Assembly: GCF_010672525.1 (NCBI RefSeq)
Contig: NZ_JAAHGH010000006.1
Span: 84,933-148,932 of the forward strand
Reading direction: 5' to 3'
Source: Okeania sp. SIO2B3
Lineage (GTDB): Bacteria; Cyanobacteriota; Cyanobacteriia; Cyanobacteriales; Microcoleaceae
Length of the DNA stretch: 64,000 nucleotides
In this document: in pieces, positions 19,324 to 29,057 of the stretch
Layout: every line of letters starts with the position of its first letter
Numbering within the stretch: position 1 is the first letter of the stretch
The notes under the pieces: model-generated
Told to the model about the DNA's origin: nothing
Seen by the model: the letters and a program-made list of their open reading frames with translations, nothing else
The model's database searches: none
Position numbers and translations under genes: made by a program

Positions 19324-19649
19324 ACCCAATAATATCAAATCCGGTTAAACAGTTATAGATTAGTTAAGTTTTTAGGAGTCACCAGGAGAGAGAATCACAA
19401 AGATTTATTAATTATGACGATTCGATAATTTTTTTATGTCCAATTCCCCCGGATTTGATATAATTAAAGTTTAAAGCAAAAGGAAAAATATTACATTGTC
19501 TGAGTTTTAAGCTTTTGATAGGTCTTACCCTTTCCTTCGACTGCTATAAAGTCTCTTCCTCTTTGAAGAAATAAAGACAAAAAATCCTGTTCGCCAGTCC
19601 TATCAGTTTTCAGGAGAGATAATTATTCATTATTAATTTTTGAAGTCTA

Positions 19650-19772
19650 TATAGCAATTCCCAAAAAGAGTGAGGTACAAAACTCTAGGTTTTAGGCAAC
19701 AACTCCTAAAGGCAATAGGCAATAGTGAAGTAAAGACAAGAGTCTACCTCACGCTTACTGAGAAACGCTATA
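19650..19772. mobile_element. TATAGC...TGAGGTACA miniature element, copy 1
   Basis: Ends TATAGCAATTCCCAAAAAGA and (reversed) TATAGCGTTTCTCAGTAAGC; both run into TGAGGTA. The interior contains 'GGCAATAGGCAATAG'. Another complete copy is at 21381-21543. The rest of 19324-19824 shows no gene. Confidence 0.75.
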
Positions 19773-19824
19773 TTTATTATGTGTTTGAGTAATAGTAAAG
19801 TTTTTTTACTGTCTACTCTCAAAT

Positions 19825-21300
19825 ATGAAATATATGATTAATCCTTCTCTATATCAAATAAACACCCGTGTTTGGCTCAACAGATTGTCCCAAGAGTTGG
19901 GTCGTCACGCCACCTTAGATGATATTCCCGATGCAGAATTGGACCAAATAGTAAACTTGGGATTTGACTGGGTGTACTTCTTAGGAGTTTGGCAAACAGG
20001 AATAATGGCGCGAAATATCTCTCGTGCAAATCCTGATGTCCGAAAGGAAGCTATAGAACTTTTTGGTGATAATTTCCAAGAAGATTATATTTGTGGGTCT
20101 TGTTTTGCAGTAACTGGTTATCACATCCATGAAAACCTAGGTGACAATGGAGCTATGTTACGACTGCGCGATCGCCTCCATCAAAAGGGACTAAAACTCA
20201 TGCTTGATTTTGTCCCCAACCATACCGCCCCCGACCATCCTTGGGTACAAACAAATCCTGACTTTTATGTTCAGGGAACCCAGGCCGATCTGGAACGAGA
20301 ACCCCACAACTATATACGAATAGAATTGCCAACAGGTAGCCAAATATTTGCTCATGGAAGAGACCCCTTTTTTCCAGGTTGGTCTGATACTTTGCAACTG
20401 AACTACGGCAACCCCAAATTACAGGAGGGGATGTTAGCAGAGTTATTCAATATTGCTCATTTGTGCGATGGCGTTCGCTGCGATATGGCAATGCTAATAT
20501 TGCCAAATATTTTTGAGCAGACTTGGGGTATTCCAATACAACCGTTTTGGTCTGATGCAATTTCCCAAATTAAACAGCAATATCCAGATTTTATCTTTAT
20601 GGCAGAAGTCTATTGGAATTTGGAGTGGGAATTGCAACAGTTAGGATTTAATTACACTTATGACAAACGCTTATACGATCGCCTCCATCAACAGCAGGCA
20701 ATTCCAGTCAGAGAACATCTTTATGCTGGTCTTGCTCTTCAAAATAAGTTAGCACGCTTTATGGAAAATCACGATGAACCCAGGGCGAATACAGATTTTC
20801 CACTAAGAGTTCATGAAGCTGCTGCAATTTTGACTTATTTTACCCCTGGTTTACGTTTTTTCCATCAAGGTCAGTTACAAGGTTGGTCTAAAAAAATTTC
20901 GATGCACTTATGTTATGCTCCTGAAGAAGCTACTGTTCCACACATAGATAGATTTTACCATCAATTATTAGATTCTTTAGCTCTGGATATTTTCCATGAG
21001 GGAAATTGGCAATTACTTGAATGTGTTGCTGCATGGGAAGGAAATTACACATGGAATAATTTTATTGCTTTCAGTTGGGAAGGAAAAGATGAGCGACTGT
21101 TGTTGATAACTGTTAACTATGCTTCTTATCAAGGACAATGTTATGTTCGGTTGCCATTTGAGAGTCTCATGGGTGAAACGTATGGACTACAAGATTTAAT
21201 GAGTGAGATGAGTTACGACCGCTTGGGGGATAACTTGATTTCACGAGGTTTATATTTGGATTTACCTGCATGGGGTTATCATGTTTTTGATGTTAGTTAG
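19825..21300 (+). CDS. GH13 alpha-amylase family glycosidase
   Basis: 491 residues, close to a lone GH13 catalytic barrel. Conserved regions are intact: I DFVPNH (about 130), II GVRCDMAML with the nucleophile Asp (about 220), III FMAEVYW with the acid/base Glu (about 260), and IV NHDEPR with the transition-state Asp (about 315). No signal peptide, so probably cytosolic action on alpha-glucans or sucrose/trehalose-type sugars; the precise specificity cannot be read here. 'FFHQGQ' after region IV is typical of the family. A second in-frame ATG lies three codons in. It stands alone between two related miniature elements. Confidence 0.9.
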   Translation: MKYMINPSLYQINTRVWLNRLSQELGRHATLDDIPDAELDQIVNLGFDWVYFLGVWQTGIMARNISRANPDVRKEAIELFGDNFQEDYICGSCFAVTGYHIHENLGDNGAMLRLRDRLHQKGLKLMLDFVPNHTAPDHPWVQTNPDFYVQGTQADLEREPHNYIRIELPTGSQIFAHGRDPFFPGWSDTLQLNYGNPKLQEGMLAELFNIAHLCDGVRCDMAMLILPNIFEQTWGIPIQPFWSDAISQIKQQYPDFIFMAEVYWNLEWELQQLGFNYTYDKRLYDRLHQQQAIPVREHLYAGLALQNKLARFMENHDEPRANTDFPLRVHEAAAILTYFTPGLRFFHQGQLQGWSKKISMHLCYAPEEATVPHIDRFYHQLLDSLALDIFHEGNWQLLECVAAWEGNYTWNNFIAFSWEGKDERLLLITVNYASYQGQCYVRLPFESLMGETYGLQDLMSEMSYDRLGDNLISRGLYLDLPAWGYHVFDVS

Positions 21301-21380
21301 AACAGAAGAAGTTAAGGATGAAACTATATGAATATAATAGGTGGTAGGTTGTAGGCGTAAATTCAAGATAGAACATTCGA

Positions 21381-21543
21381 TATAGCGTTTCTCAAGTTAC
21401 TGAGGTACAGTTGTTTTTCTTCTTTTCTATTCCCTATTCCCTAATCCCTACTCCCTACTCCCTGCTCCCTACTCCCTACTCCCTACTCCCTAATCCCGAA
21501 AAAAAAGGAATTTTGTACCTCACTCCTCTTGGGAATTGCTATA
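21381..21543. mobile_element. TATAGC...TGAGGTACA miniature element, copy 2
   Basis: Left TATAGCGTTTCTCAAGTTAC then TGAGGTACAG; right (reversed) TATAGCAATTCCCAAGAGGA then GTGAGGTACA. The interior is a tandem run of 'CTCCCTA' units. Confidence 0.8.
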
Positions 21544-21871
21544 GGAGCATAAATTTGGGATATTCCTTCAAGATCGCTTTAGTCGAACATTTTTATTATA
21601 GAACCCATTTGATCGCTATATAATTATGGTATTCAAGTCTTTTCGCGCATCAATTTTGACCGAAAATCTTCTGTTGGTGTGTTTAATTTTGTGTATTATT
21701 TCTCCCCATATCTTCCCTTTTTCTTCTTCCCCTCCACGGTCGGGGGAGGGGCGAGGGGTGGGTTGTCTCCTGTCTCCAGTATAGCTGTCTCCTTGCTAAA
21801 TTTATGAAGATACGATCGGGGGTTCTATACTTAATCATCCGGATTTTATATTACTTGTATTTAAGATAAAA

Positions 21872-22062
21872 GTAAGCATTCAGCCGTCAACTATCAGCTT
21901 CATTAGCTTAAATTATATGGGTTAAAAACTCAAAACAAGTTTTTCTTGTGCTTCAATTTATGGGTGAAAAATGTAGTATTAAGTTAAACATTTTTTTACT
22001 TCATTCATTCAAAAGCTGACTGCTAATAGCTGTTTGCACAGCATTCCGCAGGAAATGCTTAC
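21872..22062. mobile_element. IS66-like MITE, copy 1 (8-bp target duplication)
   Basis: Ends GTAAGCATTCAGC / GGAAATGCTTAC (inverted GTAAGCATT). The flanks are AGATAAAA on both sides, an exact 8-bp duplication. GTAAGC termini plus 8-bp duplications are features of the IS66 family, so it may be mobilised by an IS66 transposase encoded elsewhere. Confidence 0.8.
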
Positions 22063-22188
22063 AGATAAAATTGCTCTTTTACTATCTGGCTCAATTTTCA
22101 GTTTTTGTGAAATAATTTTAGTCTAATTTTTTGTCTTTCATATAAGCTAGTGAAAAACATTTTTCTACCTCTTAAATTATGAGAAAAC

Positions 22189-22398
22189 GTAAGCATTCAA
22201 CCATTCGCGTTCGGCTTTCAGGAATTAGTAGTTCGAGGATTTGAATAATCTCAAGTCGTGAGCAAGTAGCTGATGTATTTCCTACTTTTAATTCTGTTAG
22301 ACCTTTCAACTCTGATTCCTCCTTCACTCGGTAATAAATTAATAGCTGATGGCTGATAGCTGACACCTGTTTCGCAGCATTCCGTAGGAAATGCTTAC
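22189..22398. mobile_element. IS66-like MITE, copy 2
   Basis: Same GTAAGCATTCA...GGAAATGCTTAC ends. The flanks GAGAAAAC and GATAAAAC agree at 7 of 8 positions. A 64-codon reading frame inside it on the minus strand is not considered a gene. Confidence 0.75.
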
Positions 22399-22463
22399 GA
22401 TAAAACTAATAATTTATGTCCGTTTTTAGCTTCTTTATCCCTCTTATTCTCTATAAATATTAT

Positions 22464-23828
22464 TTACCTTCTATACAGCCAATCTTGTATTTCCTGAGCT
22501 AACCAAATACTTTCTTGTTTATTCGCTGGGTTAATAAGTGTATATGTTTTTGATTGGGAGTGTATTTTTACTTGATAAGTTTCTTGAGAATCACGAGAGT
22601 TATGTAAAAATACTCCATAAATATTAGAAATAGAATCCATTCTTTGATATTTAAGCTTTAAGAAATATTGCTCTATCATAAATCGATCGATCGATTGATT
22701 TCGGTCAAAACAAATAAAAGTTGTGGCAAATAAATGTTTAACGATCAACAAAAAAAACATAATTAAAGTTATGACAGCGAGGGATGAGTAAAACATTTCC
22801 AAAGTTAAGATAAATTTTAATAAAAGACAAGCTACAATAATGCTAGATAAACAAATAAGTAAAAAAGATATAAATTTATTAGGTATCTTTCTTTGAAACA
22901 GAGACGGAATGTAAATTTCTAGTTGTTCGGGAGATTTTTTCGTGATTTCGATCTGACTATGAGTTGGTTTAGCAATTTTTCTCACTGCCGGGACTTCTAA
23001 GGAAGATTTAGAACGCATTTTTCCCGTTTTTAACTTTTCTAATGCTTCTCTAGCAGTGGGAAAACGTTTTTCTACTGCTATTTCTGTTATTTGTTCAATC
23101 CAACTTACAAAAGAGGAATTAATATTTACAAGATGAGTGAATTTAATTTGAGAATCTTCTTGAGGTAAATCTCCAGGAGAAATACCAGTTAATAAATGAA
23201 TTAAAGTTGCCCCCAAAGCATATAAATCTGATGCTGCAACAGCTCTACCCCAATATTGTTCTAGGGGTGAATAACCACTTGTTCCCACAACAGTAAAAGT
23301 GACTCCGGTAATACTTCCTTGAGCTTGGACTGCGCCAAAATCTACTAAATAAACATTATTATCTGCTCCCATAATTAAATTACTGGGTTTAATATCTCGG
23401 TGTAAAACAGGCGGGCTAAGTTCATGTAAATAAATGAGAATTTCCAGAATAGCAATAGCAATTTTTTTTACTTCTTTTTCTGTGAAGCGTTGACCTTTAT
23501 CTAATAGTTCCTGAAGAGATGAACCAGGGATATATTCTTGTACTATCCCAAACCAAGGCAACCCTAAATCTGCATTTTTATCAATGGAAAAATAGTCGCG
23601 ATATTGGGGAATGTAGGGATGATTAAGTGTTTGTAATATTTGGGCTTCTCGTTCAAATAGTTTGAATTCTTCCCACTGCATTTCTGGGCTAAAAGCTAAG
23701 AGTTTAACTATTACTTGTTCCTTGGTATTTAAGTTAACTGCTAACCAAGTTTGACGACCAGGAGCAGTGCGACCTAATTCTTGTTGGAGTTGGTAGGTTC
23801 CTTGTAAGATTTTTCCTGTTTCTAACAC
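22464..23828 (-). CDS. Ser/Thr protein kinase with membrane C-terminus (paralogue of 35752-37161)
   Basis: About 454 residues from a GTG at 23828, which has AAGGA 7 nt upstream; the further upstream ATG (23891) would add a poorly conserved leader. Kinase domain about 1-270: a variant glycine loop (LGRTAPGRQT), VKLL Lys, EREAQIL Glu, HRDIKPSN catalytic loop, DFGAV metal loop and 'GYSPLEQ' activation segment end. A linker follows, then two transmembrane segments (about 325-380) and a C-terminal domain of about 90 residues shared with the second kinase of this window. Likely a membrane-tethered PknB/Spk-type kinase phosphorylating Ser/Thr; input and targets unknown. Confidence 0.88.
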   Translation of the reverse strand: MLETGKILQGTYQLQQELGRTAPGRQTWLAVNLNTKEQVIVKLLAFSPEMQWEEFKLFEREAQILQTLNHPYIPQYRDYFSIDKNADLGLPWFGIVQEYIPGSSLQELLDKGQRFTEKEVKKIAIAILEILIYLHELSPPVLHRDIKPSNLIMGADNNVYLVDFGAVQAQGSITGVTFTVVGTSGYSPLEQYWGRAVAASDLYALGATLIHLLTGISPGDLPQEDSQIKFTHLVNINSSFVSWIEQITEIAVEKRFPTAREALEKLKTGKMRSKSSLEVPAVRKIAKPTHSQIEITKKSPEQLEIYIPSLFQRKIPNKFISFLLICLSSIIVACLLLKFILTLEMFYSSLAVITLIMFFLLIVKHLFATTFICFDRNQSIDRFMIEQYFLKLKYQRMDSISNIYGVFLHNSRDSQETYQVKIHSQSKTYTLINPANKQESIWLAQEIQDWLYRR

Positions 23829-23835
23829 AGTATTA

Positions 23836-23840
23836 TCCTT
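23836..23840 (-). promoter_or_regulatory. Ribosome binding site AAGGA supporting the GTG start at 23828
   Basis: Read on the minus strand, AAGGA lies 7 nt before GTG. This favours the shorter protein starting at residues VLETGK. Confidence 0.65.
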
Positions 23841-24226
23841 CGATCTAATGTGAGTGATACATATATACTTATATATTAACAACAATTTCATCAGGGCTGA
23901 TTACTGATATGATATCTATTTGAATACTTATCATTGAAGAAGGAAGAAGGAAGAAGGAAGAAGGAAGAAAAAATGGATGGGGATAGTCTTCGACAAGTCG
24001 CTCCGCGTCTACAAACCCCAAGCAATTTTAAACACCGTGTAGACGGTGGGGTATTAAACCCAAAATAAAAAGATAATCAACAATACAATATAAGGATAAA
24101 AAGTTAGTCTAGATTCAATTAAATAATACTATACAGAGTATTTTTGGAGAAATTTTTATGGGAAACTAATACTATTATTGAGGAGTGATGAAATAAAAAA
24201 AGGATGAAACTAAGGATAAAAAACTT

Positions 24227-24595
24227 ATGAAAATGAATAAATATTTTTACACCTTCCTCACAATATTAGTTATAACATTAGCCACCCAGTATTTACTTAC
24301 CAATGCTAATGCCAATACTGTACTATTTGAACATTCTGTCATTGATAAGTCTATTGCTCAAGTACCGAACTCCAAGTTTGGCCTACCAATCAAATGTAAC
24401 TTAGACCAAGACTGCTTTATTTTATTGTACAGCGATCGCGACCCCAGTCCAAATGCAGTAGATTTTGGCTGCGGTCGGCAAACTTACGACGGTCATAAAG
24501 GAACAGACTTTGCCATACCCGATGAAAAAATAATGGCCAGAGGTGTACCTGTAGAAGCAGTAGCTCCAGGCAAAGTATTAAGAGTTTTGACCTAG
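24227..24595 (+). pseudogene. M23 metallopeptidase N-terminal fragment cut off by an IS200/IS605 element
   Basis: 122 residues: an N-terminal hydrophobic segment (signal peptide, about 1-30), then the start of an M23 (LytM-like) domain with the first zinc ligands in 'DGHKGTDFAI'. The gene stops right after 'APGKVLRV', where M23 domains normally continue to the HxH motif; IS sequence begins at that point. No downstream remainder was found after the element. Probably an exported cell-wall endopeptidase originally, now inactive. Confidence 0.75.
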
Positions 24596-24632
24596 TTGAC
24601 AATTTACGCGCTTTTGCAGTATAGTACCACAG

Positions 24633-24650
24633 TTCTCTGATATCAGAGAA
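24633..24650. other. Left-end palindrome of the IS200/IS605 element
   Basis: TTCTCTGA/TATCAGAGAA forms a perfect 18-bp palindrome between the disrupted peptidase gene and tnpB. It fits the subterminal hairpin recognised at the left end of IS200/IS605 elements. Confidence 0.6.
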
Positions 24651-24686
24651 AATACGGTCGTAACTATCAGGCCAAGAGCTAGAAAT

Positions 24687-25773
24687 ATGTACAAGTCAAT
24701 TCATACAAAACTCAAACTCAATAACAAACAGAAAACGCTCTTGGCTCAACACGCAGGTTATAGCAGGTGGTGTTATAATTGGGGGTTAAGTTTGTGGAAT
24801 GCTGCATATATTGATGGTTATAAACCTAATGCCCGTAAACTCAGAGAGGTTTTTACTAATCATACAAAACCTCTTTATCCCTGGATGAAAAACTTGTCGT
24901 CTAGAGTTTATCAATACGCTTTCATGAACTTAGGTGAAGCATTTAAGAGGTTCTTTCAAGGGTTGAGTAAATATCCAAGATTTAAGAAAAAAGGTAAGTC
25001 TGATTCTTTCACAATAGATAATTGTGGAAAAACAATAGAATTAAACGGATGGAGTCACAAATTACCTTTTATTGGTATGATCAGAACTTATGAACCCATT
25101 GAGGTCTCAACTAAAAAAATCACCATTAGTAGACAAGCGGGTTCATGGTATCTGAGCTGTAGCTATGAATTTGATCCTGACACTACACCCAAAAAAACTG
25201 ATGTAGTTGGTGTAGATTTAGGAGTGAAAACCTTAGCTACACTAAGTGATGGAAAAGTATTTGAAAGTGTGAGAGCGTATCAGAAATTTGAAGCTAAGTT
25301 GTCTAGGCTGCAATACCTAAATCGTCATAAAGATTTGGGATCTGCTAACGGTCGGGCAGCACAACGGAAGATAGCTAGGTTGCATAGAAAAGTAGCAAAC
25401 ATCCGTCAAGACGCACTTCATAAACTGACAACATATTTAGCCAAGAACCACGGCAGTGTTGTCATAGAAGATTTGAACGTTAGCGGAATGTTGGCTAACC
25501 ATAAGCTAGCTAAAATCAGTTAGCAGATAGTGATTTTATGAGTTTAGGCGACAGCTTAAATACAAATGCGAATGGTACGGAAGTGAATTAGTAGTAGTAG
25601 ATAGATTCTTTCCATCATCAAAGACTTGTTCAAACTGCGGTCACGTCCAAGATATGCCATTAAATCTAAGAACTTATGACTGCCCCGACTGTGGCTTGTC
25701 AATAGATAGAGATTTGAACGCCAGTATAAATTTAAGAAATGCGGTCGGCTTGACCGTGAATGCCTGTGGATGA
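24687..25773 (+). pseudogene. tnpB: tnpB (IS200/IS605 OrfB) with two single-base deletions
   Basis: The N-terminal part (24687-25523) has the OrfB helix-turn-helix-like start (KTLLAQHAGYSRWCYNWGL), RuvC-I (GVDLGVKTLATL) and RuvC-II (VVIEDLNVSGML). The C-terminal part continues in another frame from about 25534: zinc finger CSNCGH...CPDCG and RuvC-III DRDLNAS. Restoring one T at about 25520 (AGTTAG to AGTTTAG) and one T in the run at 25534-25537 reconnects the frames, so death is recent. TnpB is an RNA-guided nuclease using an omega-RNA from the element's right end. No tnpA is present. Confidence 0.85.
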
Positions 25774-25927
25774 GTAACCGCCAACGGCCTCAGTGGAAGC
25801 AGGAAGTAAACATCAAATTGTCACGTTATGTGACGCTTTGTGTCAGTTTTATAGAGCAGTCAGTATAATTTGATTCGAGGCAATAAAGTATTAATAGATG
25901 TTAGAAAAGAGGTGCAACTAAATTAAA

Positions 25928-25988
25928 TGGGGAGATGGGGAGATGGGGAGATGGGGAGATGGGGAGATGGGGAGATGGGGAGATGGGG
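25928..25988. repeat. (TGGGGAGA)n 8-bp tandem repeat
   Basis: About seven and a half perfect units. The reverse-complement octamer CATCTCCC occurs near 9055-9078, 56180-56215 and 57508-57540. The remainder of 25866-26424 shows no gene; a 'GGACTTACACAAA' repeat end is at 26073. Confidence 0.9.
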
Positions 25989-26424
25989 AAATATTTGGCA
26001 ATGGCTGAAAATAGAAAGTTTTTTGGAGATGTCTATTGTATGATTTCACAGGAGTCAGGAGTTAGGAGTTAGTGGGACTTACACAAAATCAAGCTATAAA
26101 ATAGGCTCAAGCATAGATAGGCAGAGGATTTTACGTCAAAAAGGCATAAATCCGTATGGAAGCAGGGGTTCTAGCCATTTTTAAGGCATCGACGTAATTC
26201 CCTTGTCTAGATTGACTTTGACGCATTTTTCCTACCAGAAAATGTCTAAGTACCATTAGTAGCATTGAGAAAGAAAAGGTTTGAATAGCATGAATTTAAA
26301 AATTCGTATTCAATAGAAATGAAGTAATTTTGCGATTACTGTATAACCAGATTTTATATAATTAACACAAATTAACCTAAAAATTTGGTTAATAATAGGA
26401 ATAATCACAACGCCCTACTAATTG

Positions 26425-27024
26425 TTAAAATCCCATCTCTTCAAGTAAACGACTTTCTAGCTCTTTCCAGCGCTTAGAAATAGTACTTTGGGTTAATCCA
26501 ATTTCTTGAGCAAGTTGTCTTTGAGTTTTGCCCTGAACTCTTCCGAACCAAAGCTCCTGGTACTTTCGTTTTGGATAACATTGGTCAAGATTTTGGACAA
26601 TCTGAGCTGCTTTGATGGCTAAATCTTCTATTTCCAAATTTTCCCATAGATTTAATTGGCTAGATAGTGTTTCTAGTAAAGGGACATCTGTCTCAGATAC
26701 ATATCGGTCTAAACTAATGCAATATCGATTTTTCCCTTGGTAAATGTAATCAATTATCGAATTTTTTGCTACTTTGGCTGACCAACGATAAAAATCCTTA
26801 ATTGTGTCACCAGAAAATTTTCCTGCTTGAATTGCTTCTACAATTTTCAAGTAAGCTATCTGTAGAGCATCTTCCCAAGCAATGCTCGTATTATAAGTAC
26901 GTTTGCGGGCAATCTTTTCGAGAATATTTCTGTGTTCAGAACTATTAATTAATTGATTCCAATAGTCAACTTCTCGTTTGAAGATTATTTGACTTTGAGT
27001 CTTTACAAATGTCTGAGAAAGCAT
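26425..27024 (-). CDS. Sigma-70 family (ECF-like) RNA polymerase sigma factor
   Basis: 199 residues. Region 2 covers about 50-110 ('WEDALQIAYLKIVEAI', 'FYRWSAKVAKNSIIDYIY'), and region 4 about 150-195 ends with a helix-turn-helix (GKTQRQLAQEIGLTQSTIS). Region 3 is absent, as in ECF sigmas. It would direct RNA polymerase to a dedicated set of promoters. It is divergent from the 27691-29837 gene pair, which makes that cluster a plausible target, but no anti-sigma factor is seen and the intergenic promoter cannot be assigned by eye. Confidence 0.85.
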   Translation of the reverse strand: MLSQTFVKTQSQIIFKREVDYWNQLINSSEHRNILEKIARKRTYNTSIAWEDALQIAYLKIVEAIQAGKFSGDTIKDFYRWSAKVAKNSIIDYIYQGKNRYCISLDRYVSETDVPLLETLSSQLNLWENLEIEDLAIKAAQIVQNLDQCYPKRKYQELWFGRVQGKTQRQLAQEIGLTQSTISKRWKELESRLLEEMGF

Positions 27025-27246
27025 AAAATACAGGTCCTAATATTTAAACTTGTGTGGCACTTACCTAATAGTTTTAGGAAAATTGATAATTATTTGTGAA
27101 ATGCTTAGTATCAGGAAGTTTCGGTTGTAATTGACGACTATAAAAAATCAAACAGAAACACAACTTAGACTAATACCTCAACTAAAAGAGATAGTATTTC
27201 CAGGAATTTCATAGTTATGCAGTAAGTTTCAGCGTAGTCTAAGTTC

Positions 27247-27513
27247 CTTAGTCTAAAACTTGGGATAACTAGAAATTTATTAGACTATAGATATATTTGA
27301 GTGTTGAATCAGACAGTAACGCAATTGGTATTAATGCCCCAGAGATGGGAGTTATAAACAAGTGACCTCGACTTGTCAGTCCAAGATTCTTTACTATAAA
27401 TCTGGGACAACCAGAAATTGATCGCACTATACATATACTTGAGTATTGAATCAGGCAGAAATGCTATTGGCATTAATATCCCAGAAAATAAAAATGCTAT
27501 AACTTTTGTATAG
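27247..27513 (+). pseudogene. Decayed duplicated peptide-coding segment
   Basis: Two diverged copies in tandem each read 'WDN.K.I.L.IYLS(I/V)ES' followed by NAIGIN(I/A)PE in different frames (27267-27365 and 27400-27513). Copy A contains stops; copy B is open for 37 codons. Conservation at protein level over DNA drift suggests remains of a former gene. The family is not recognised. The rest of the 27025-27690 gap shows nothing else. Confidence 0.4.
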
Positions 27514-27690
27514 CAAAATTTTGATCTACATCTAGACCTTTTGAAAAAAAGATTTTTGAGAAATTTGGGAATATTTTCTGTGGCGAAACCGTTAATAGTA
27601 ACAAGAGGGTTGAAGCATGAAACAATTAAATGCCTCAACTCAAGTCAGAAAAATTATTCGCAAGAATAGAATTTCAACGAGAAAATAATT

Positions 27691-29004
27691 ATGCAAGACT
27701 TTTCAAACATTGACTCTACTAGATTAACTCTAGAACCTGGGTTCTTGAAACCTACAGTTTCTGATACAGATCAAATTGCAGACATCGAAAATAGCGAACT
27801 GCGTAAGATTGCCAATGATGTTCTAGATGCAGCTAAGTACTCTTTTACAGCTGCGGCTGCTAATGTAGAACAACAGGCTCGTCCGGAAACATTGGAGGCA
27901 ACTTTTCAAGAAGCCATCAAAGGCATGAATGAGGAGAAGCGTGCCAGTGTCCGATCCAAAGCCACCGAACTGACAATGGCACCTCAAGCAATACGAGAGA
28001 TTCAGTTTGGACGTTACGGAAAACTGAGTAGCCAAGAATATCTCAGCATGGGAATAGATCGTGTTGAAGAAGCAAATGTCTTACCGAAACTCGAAATTGA
28101 CCAAAAACTTCTGGGATTAAAAACTCCTGTTCTTACCTTACCACAAAGTGTTGCTCAAATGACCGATGCGGGTTTGCTTATTCCTAAAGATCAACTTCCG
28201 GCTAGAATTTCCAATCAAACTGATTTTGAGGGAGCAGCTCAAGAGGTTGTTAAAACTTCTGTTGATTCCGAAGTTTATGATGCAGAAAAACTGCAACAAG
28301 TTTGGGGGCCTGTCTACTCAGAAGATCCATTCGGAGTGAGTGATTCAGACGACTTTGAAGAACAAGCTGTTACAGACAAACTCGGATTTTATATCACGCG
28401 AGTTAAATGTCTTGATGAAACGAACCCAGAGTTCTGGGGAAGTGACGAAATTGCCTTGGCTGGTGTTTCTGTCGATGAAACTGGTGATACGAAGAAGGTT
28501 CCTGAAAAATTTATTGGAGGTGGATTTGATGATGGAGATCAAAAAACCTACTCTCCTCATTGGAAATATCACTGGTTCAATATGCGGGAAGGTCAATATT
28601 GGCCGAAAGCTTACAAGGTTTCTCTGATTTTGGCAGAAAAAGATAACGGAGGACTTTCCTCAGTTTTGAATACTATTTATGTCAAAATTCGGGATTATGT
28701 CAAAAAGGCGATCGCTAAGGCTGTAGCAGGTGCTTTATCCTCTCTAGTCGGGCCGGCAATTGCAAAAGCTATCGGACAAATTACAGCTTGGCTTGTAGAC
28801 AAGCTGATCGGCTGGATCATCAATTTGTTTAAAGATGATATTTTCCCTGTCAAGGTTCTAAGTTGTACTGTTCCTAGTTTTGGTGCGCGTTGGTATTATC
28901 CTAATGGCAAATGGGGTAGCCCAACTTCTGGCATTCGTACCGCTCACTTCTATGGACATGGCGGTCACTACATTATTAACTATTACTGGAAGTTGTACGC
29001 CTAA
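27691..29004 (+). CDS. Unrecognised protein with hydrophobic helical C-terminal region
   Basis: 437 residues, no signal peptide. 1-200: mostly helical, charged. 225-320: a probable beta-rich domain ('LGFYITRVKCLDETNPEFWG', 'GGFDDGDQKTYSP', 'KAYKVSLILAEKDNGG'), a pattern I have seen in uncharacterised bacterial proteins but cannot name. 325-386: a run of amphipathic and hydrophobic helices rich in Ala, Ile and Val with Gly breaks ('IAKAVAGALSSLVGPAIAKAI', 'WLVDKLIGWIINLF'), able to form a membrane-inserting hairpin. 390-437: aromatic and His/Gly-rich tail. Followed after 53 nt by a subtilase gene, probably one operon. A membrane-active protein controlled by that protease is an inference. Confidence 0.7.
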   Translation: MQDFSNIDSTRLTLEPGFLKPTVSDTDQIADIENSELRKIANDVLDAAKYSFTAAAANVEQQARPETLEATFQEAIKGMNEEKRASVRSKATELTMAPQAIREIQFGRYGKLSSQEYLSMGIDRVEEANVLPKLEIDQKLLGLKTPVLTLPQSVAQMTDAGLLIPKDQLPARISNQTDFEGAAQEVVKTSVDSEVYDAEKLQQVWGPVYSEDPFGVSDSDDFEEQAVTDKLGFYITRVKCLDETNPEFWGSDEIALAGVSVDETGDTKKVPEKFIGGGFDDGDQKTYSPHWKYHWFNMREGQYWPKAYKVSLILAEKDNGGLSSVLNTIYVKIRDYVKKAIAKAVAGALSSLVGPAIAKAIGQITAWLVDKLIGWIINLFKDDIFPVKVLSCTVPSFGARWYYPNGKWGSPTSGIRTAHFYGHGGHYIINYYWKLYA

Positions 29005-29057
29005 GTGTCCTATCTTCTCGTAGTCTGAACTTTTGATCCCTTTTCCCAGAATTGAGT

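Larger units (their letters stand above)
24596..25865 (+). mobile_element. IS200/IS605-type element inserted in the M23 gene (ends approximate)
   Basis: Covers the left palindrome, the tnpB pseudogene and the right end, where GTCACGTTATGTGAC forms a short hairpin near 25820-25835. The same right end, inverted, is at 42573-42730. Exact termini are not determinable without an empty-site comparison. Confidence 0.7.

Noticed and set aside
22172..22366. 64-codon minus-strand frame
   Set aside because: Contained in the IS66-like MITE and not conserved in the other copies.
27309..27638. 109-codon minus-strand frame upstream of the 437-residue gene
   Set aside because: No family resemblance or binding site, and it overlaps the duplicated plus-strand peptide remnant, whose protein-level conservation is more convincing.
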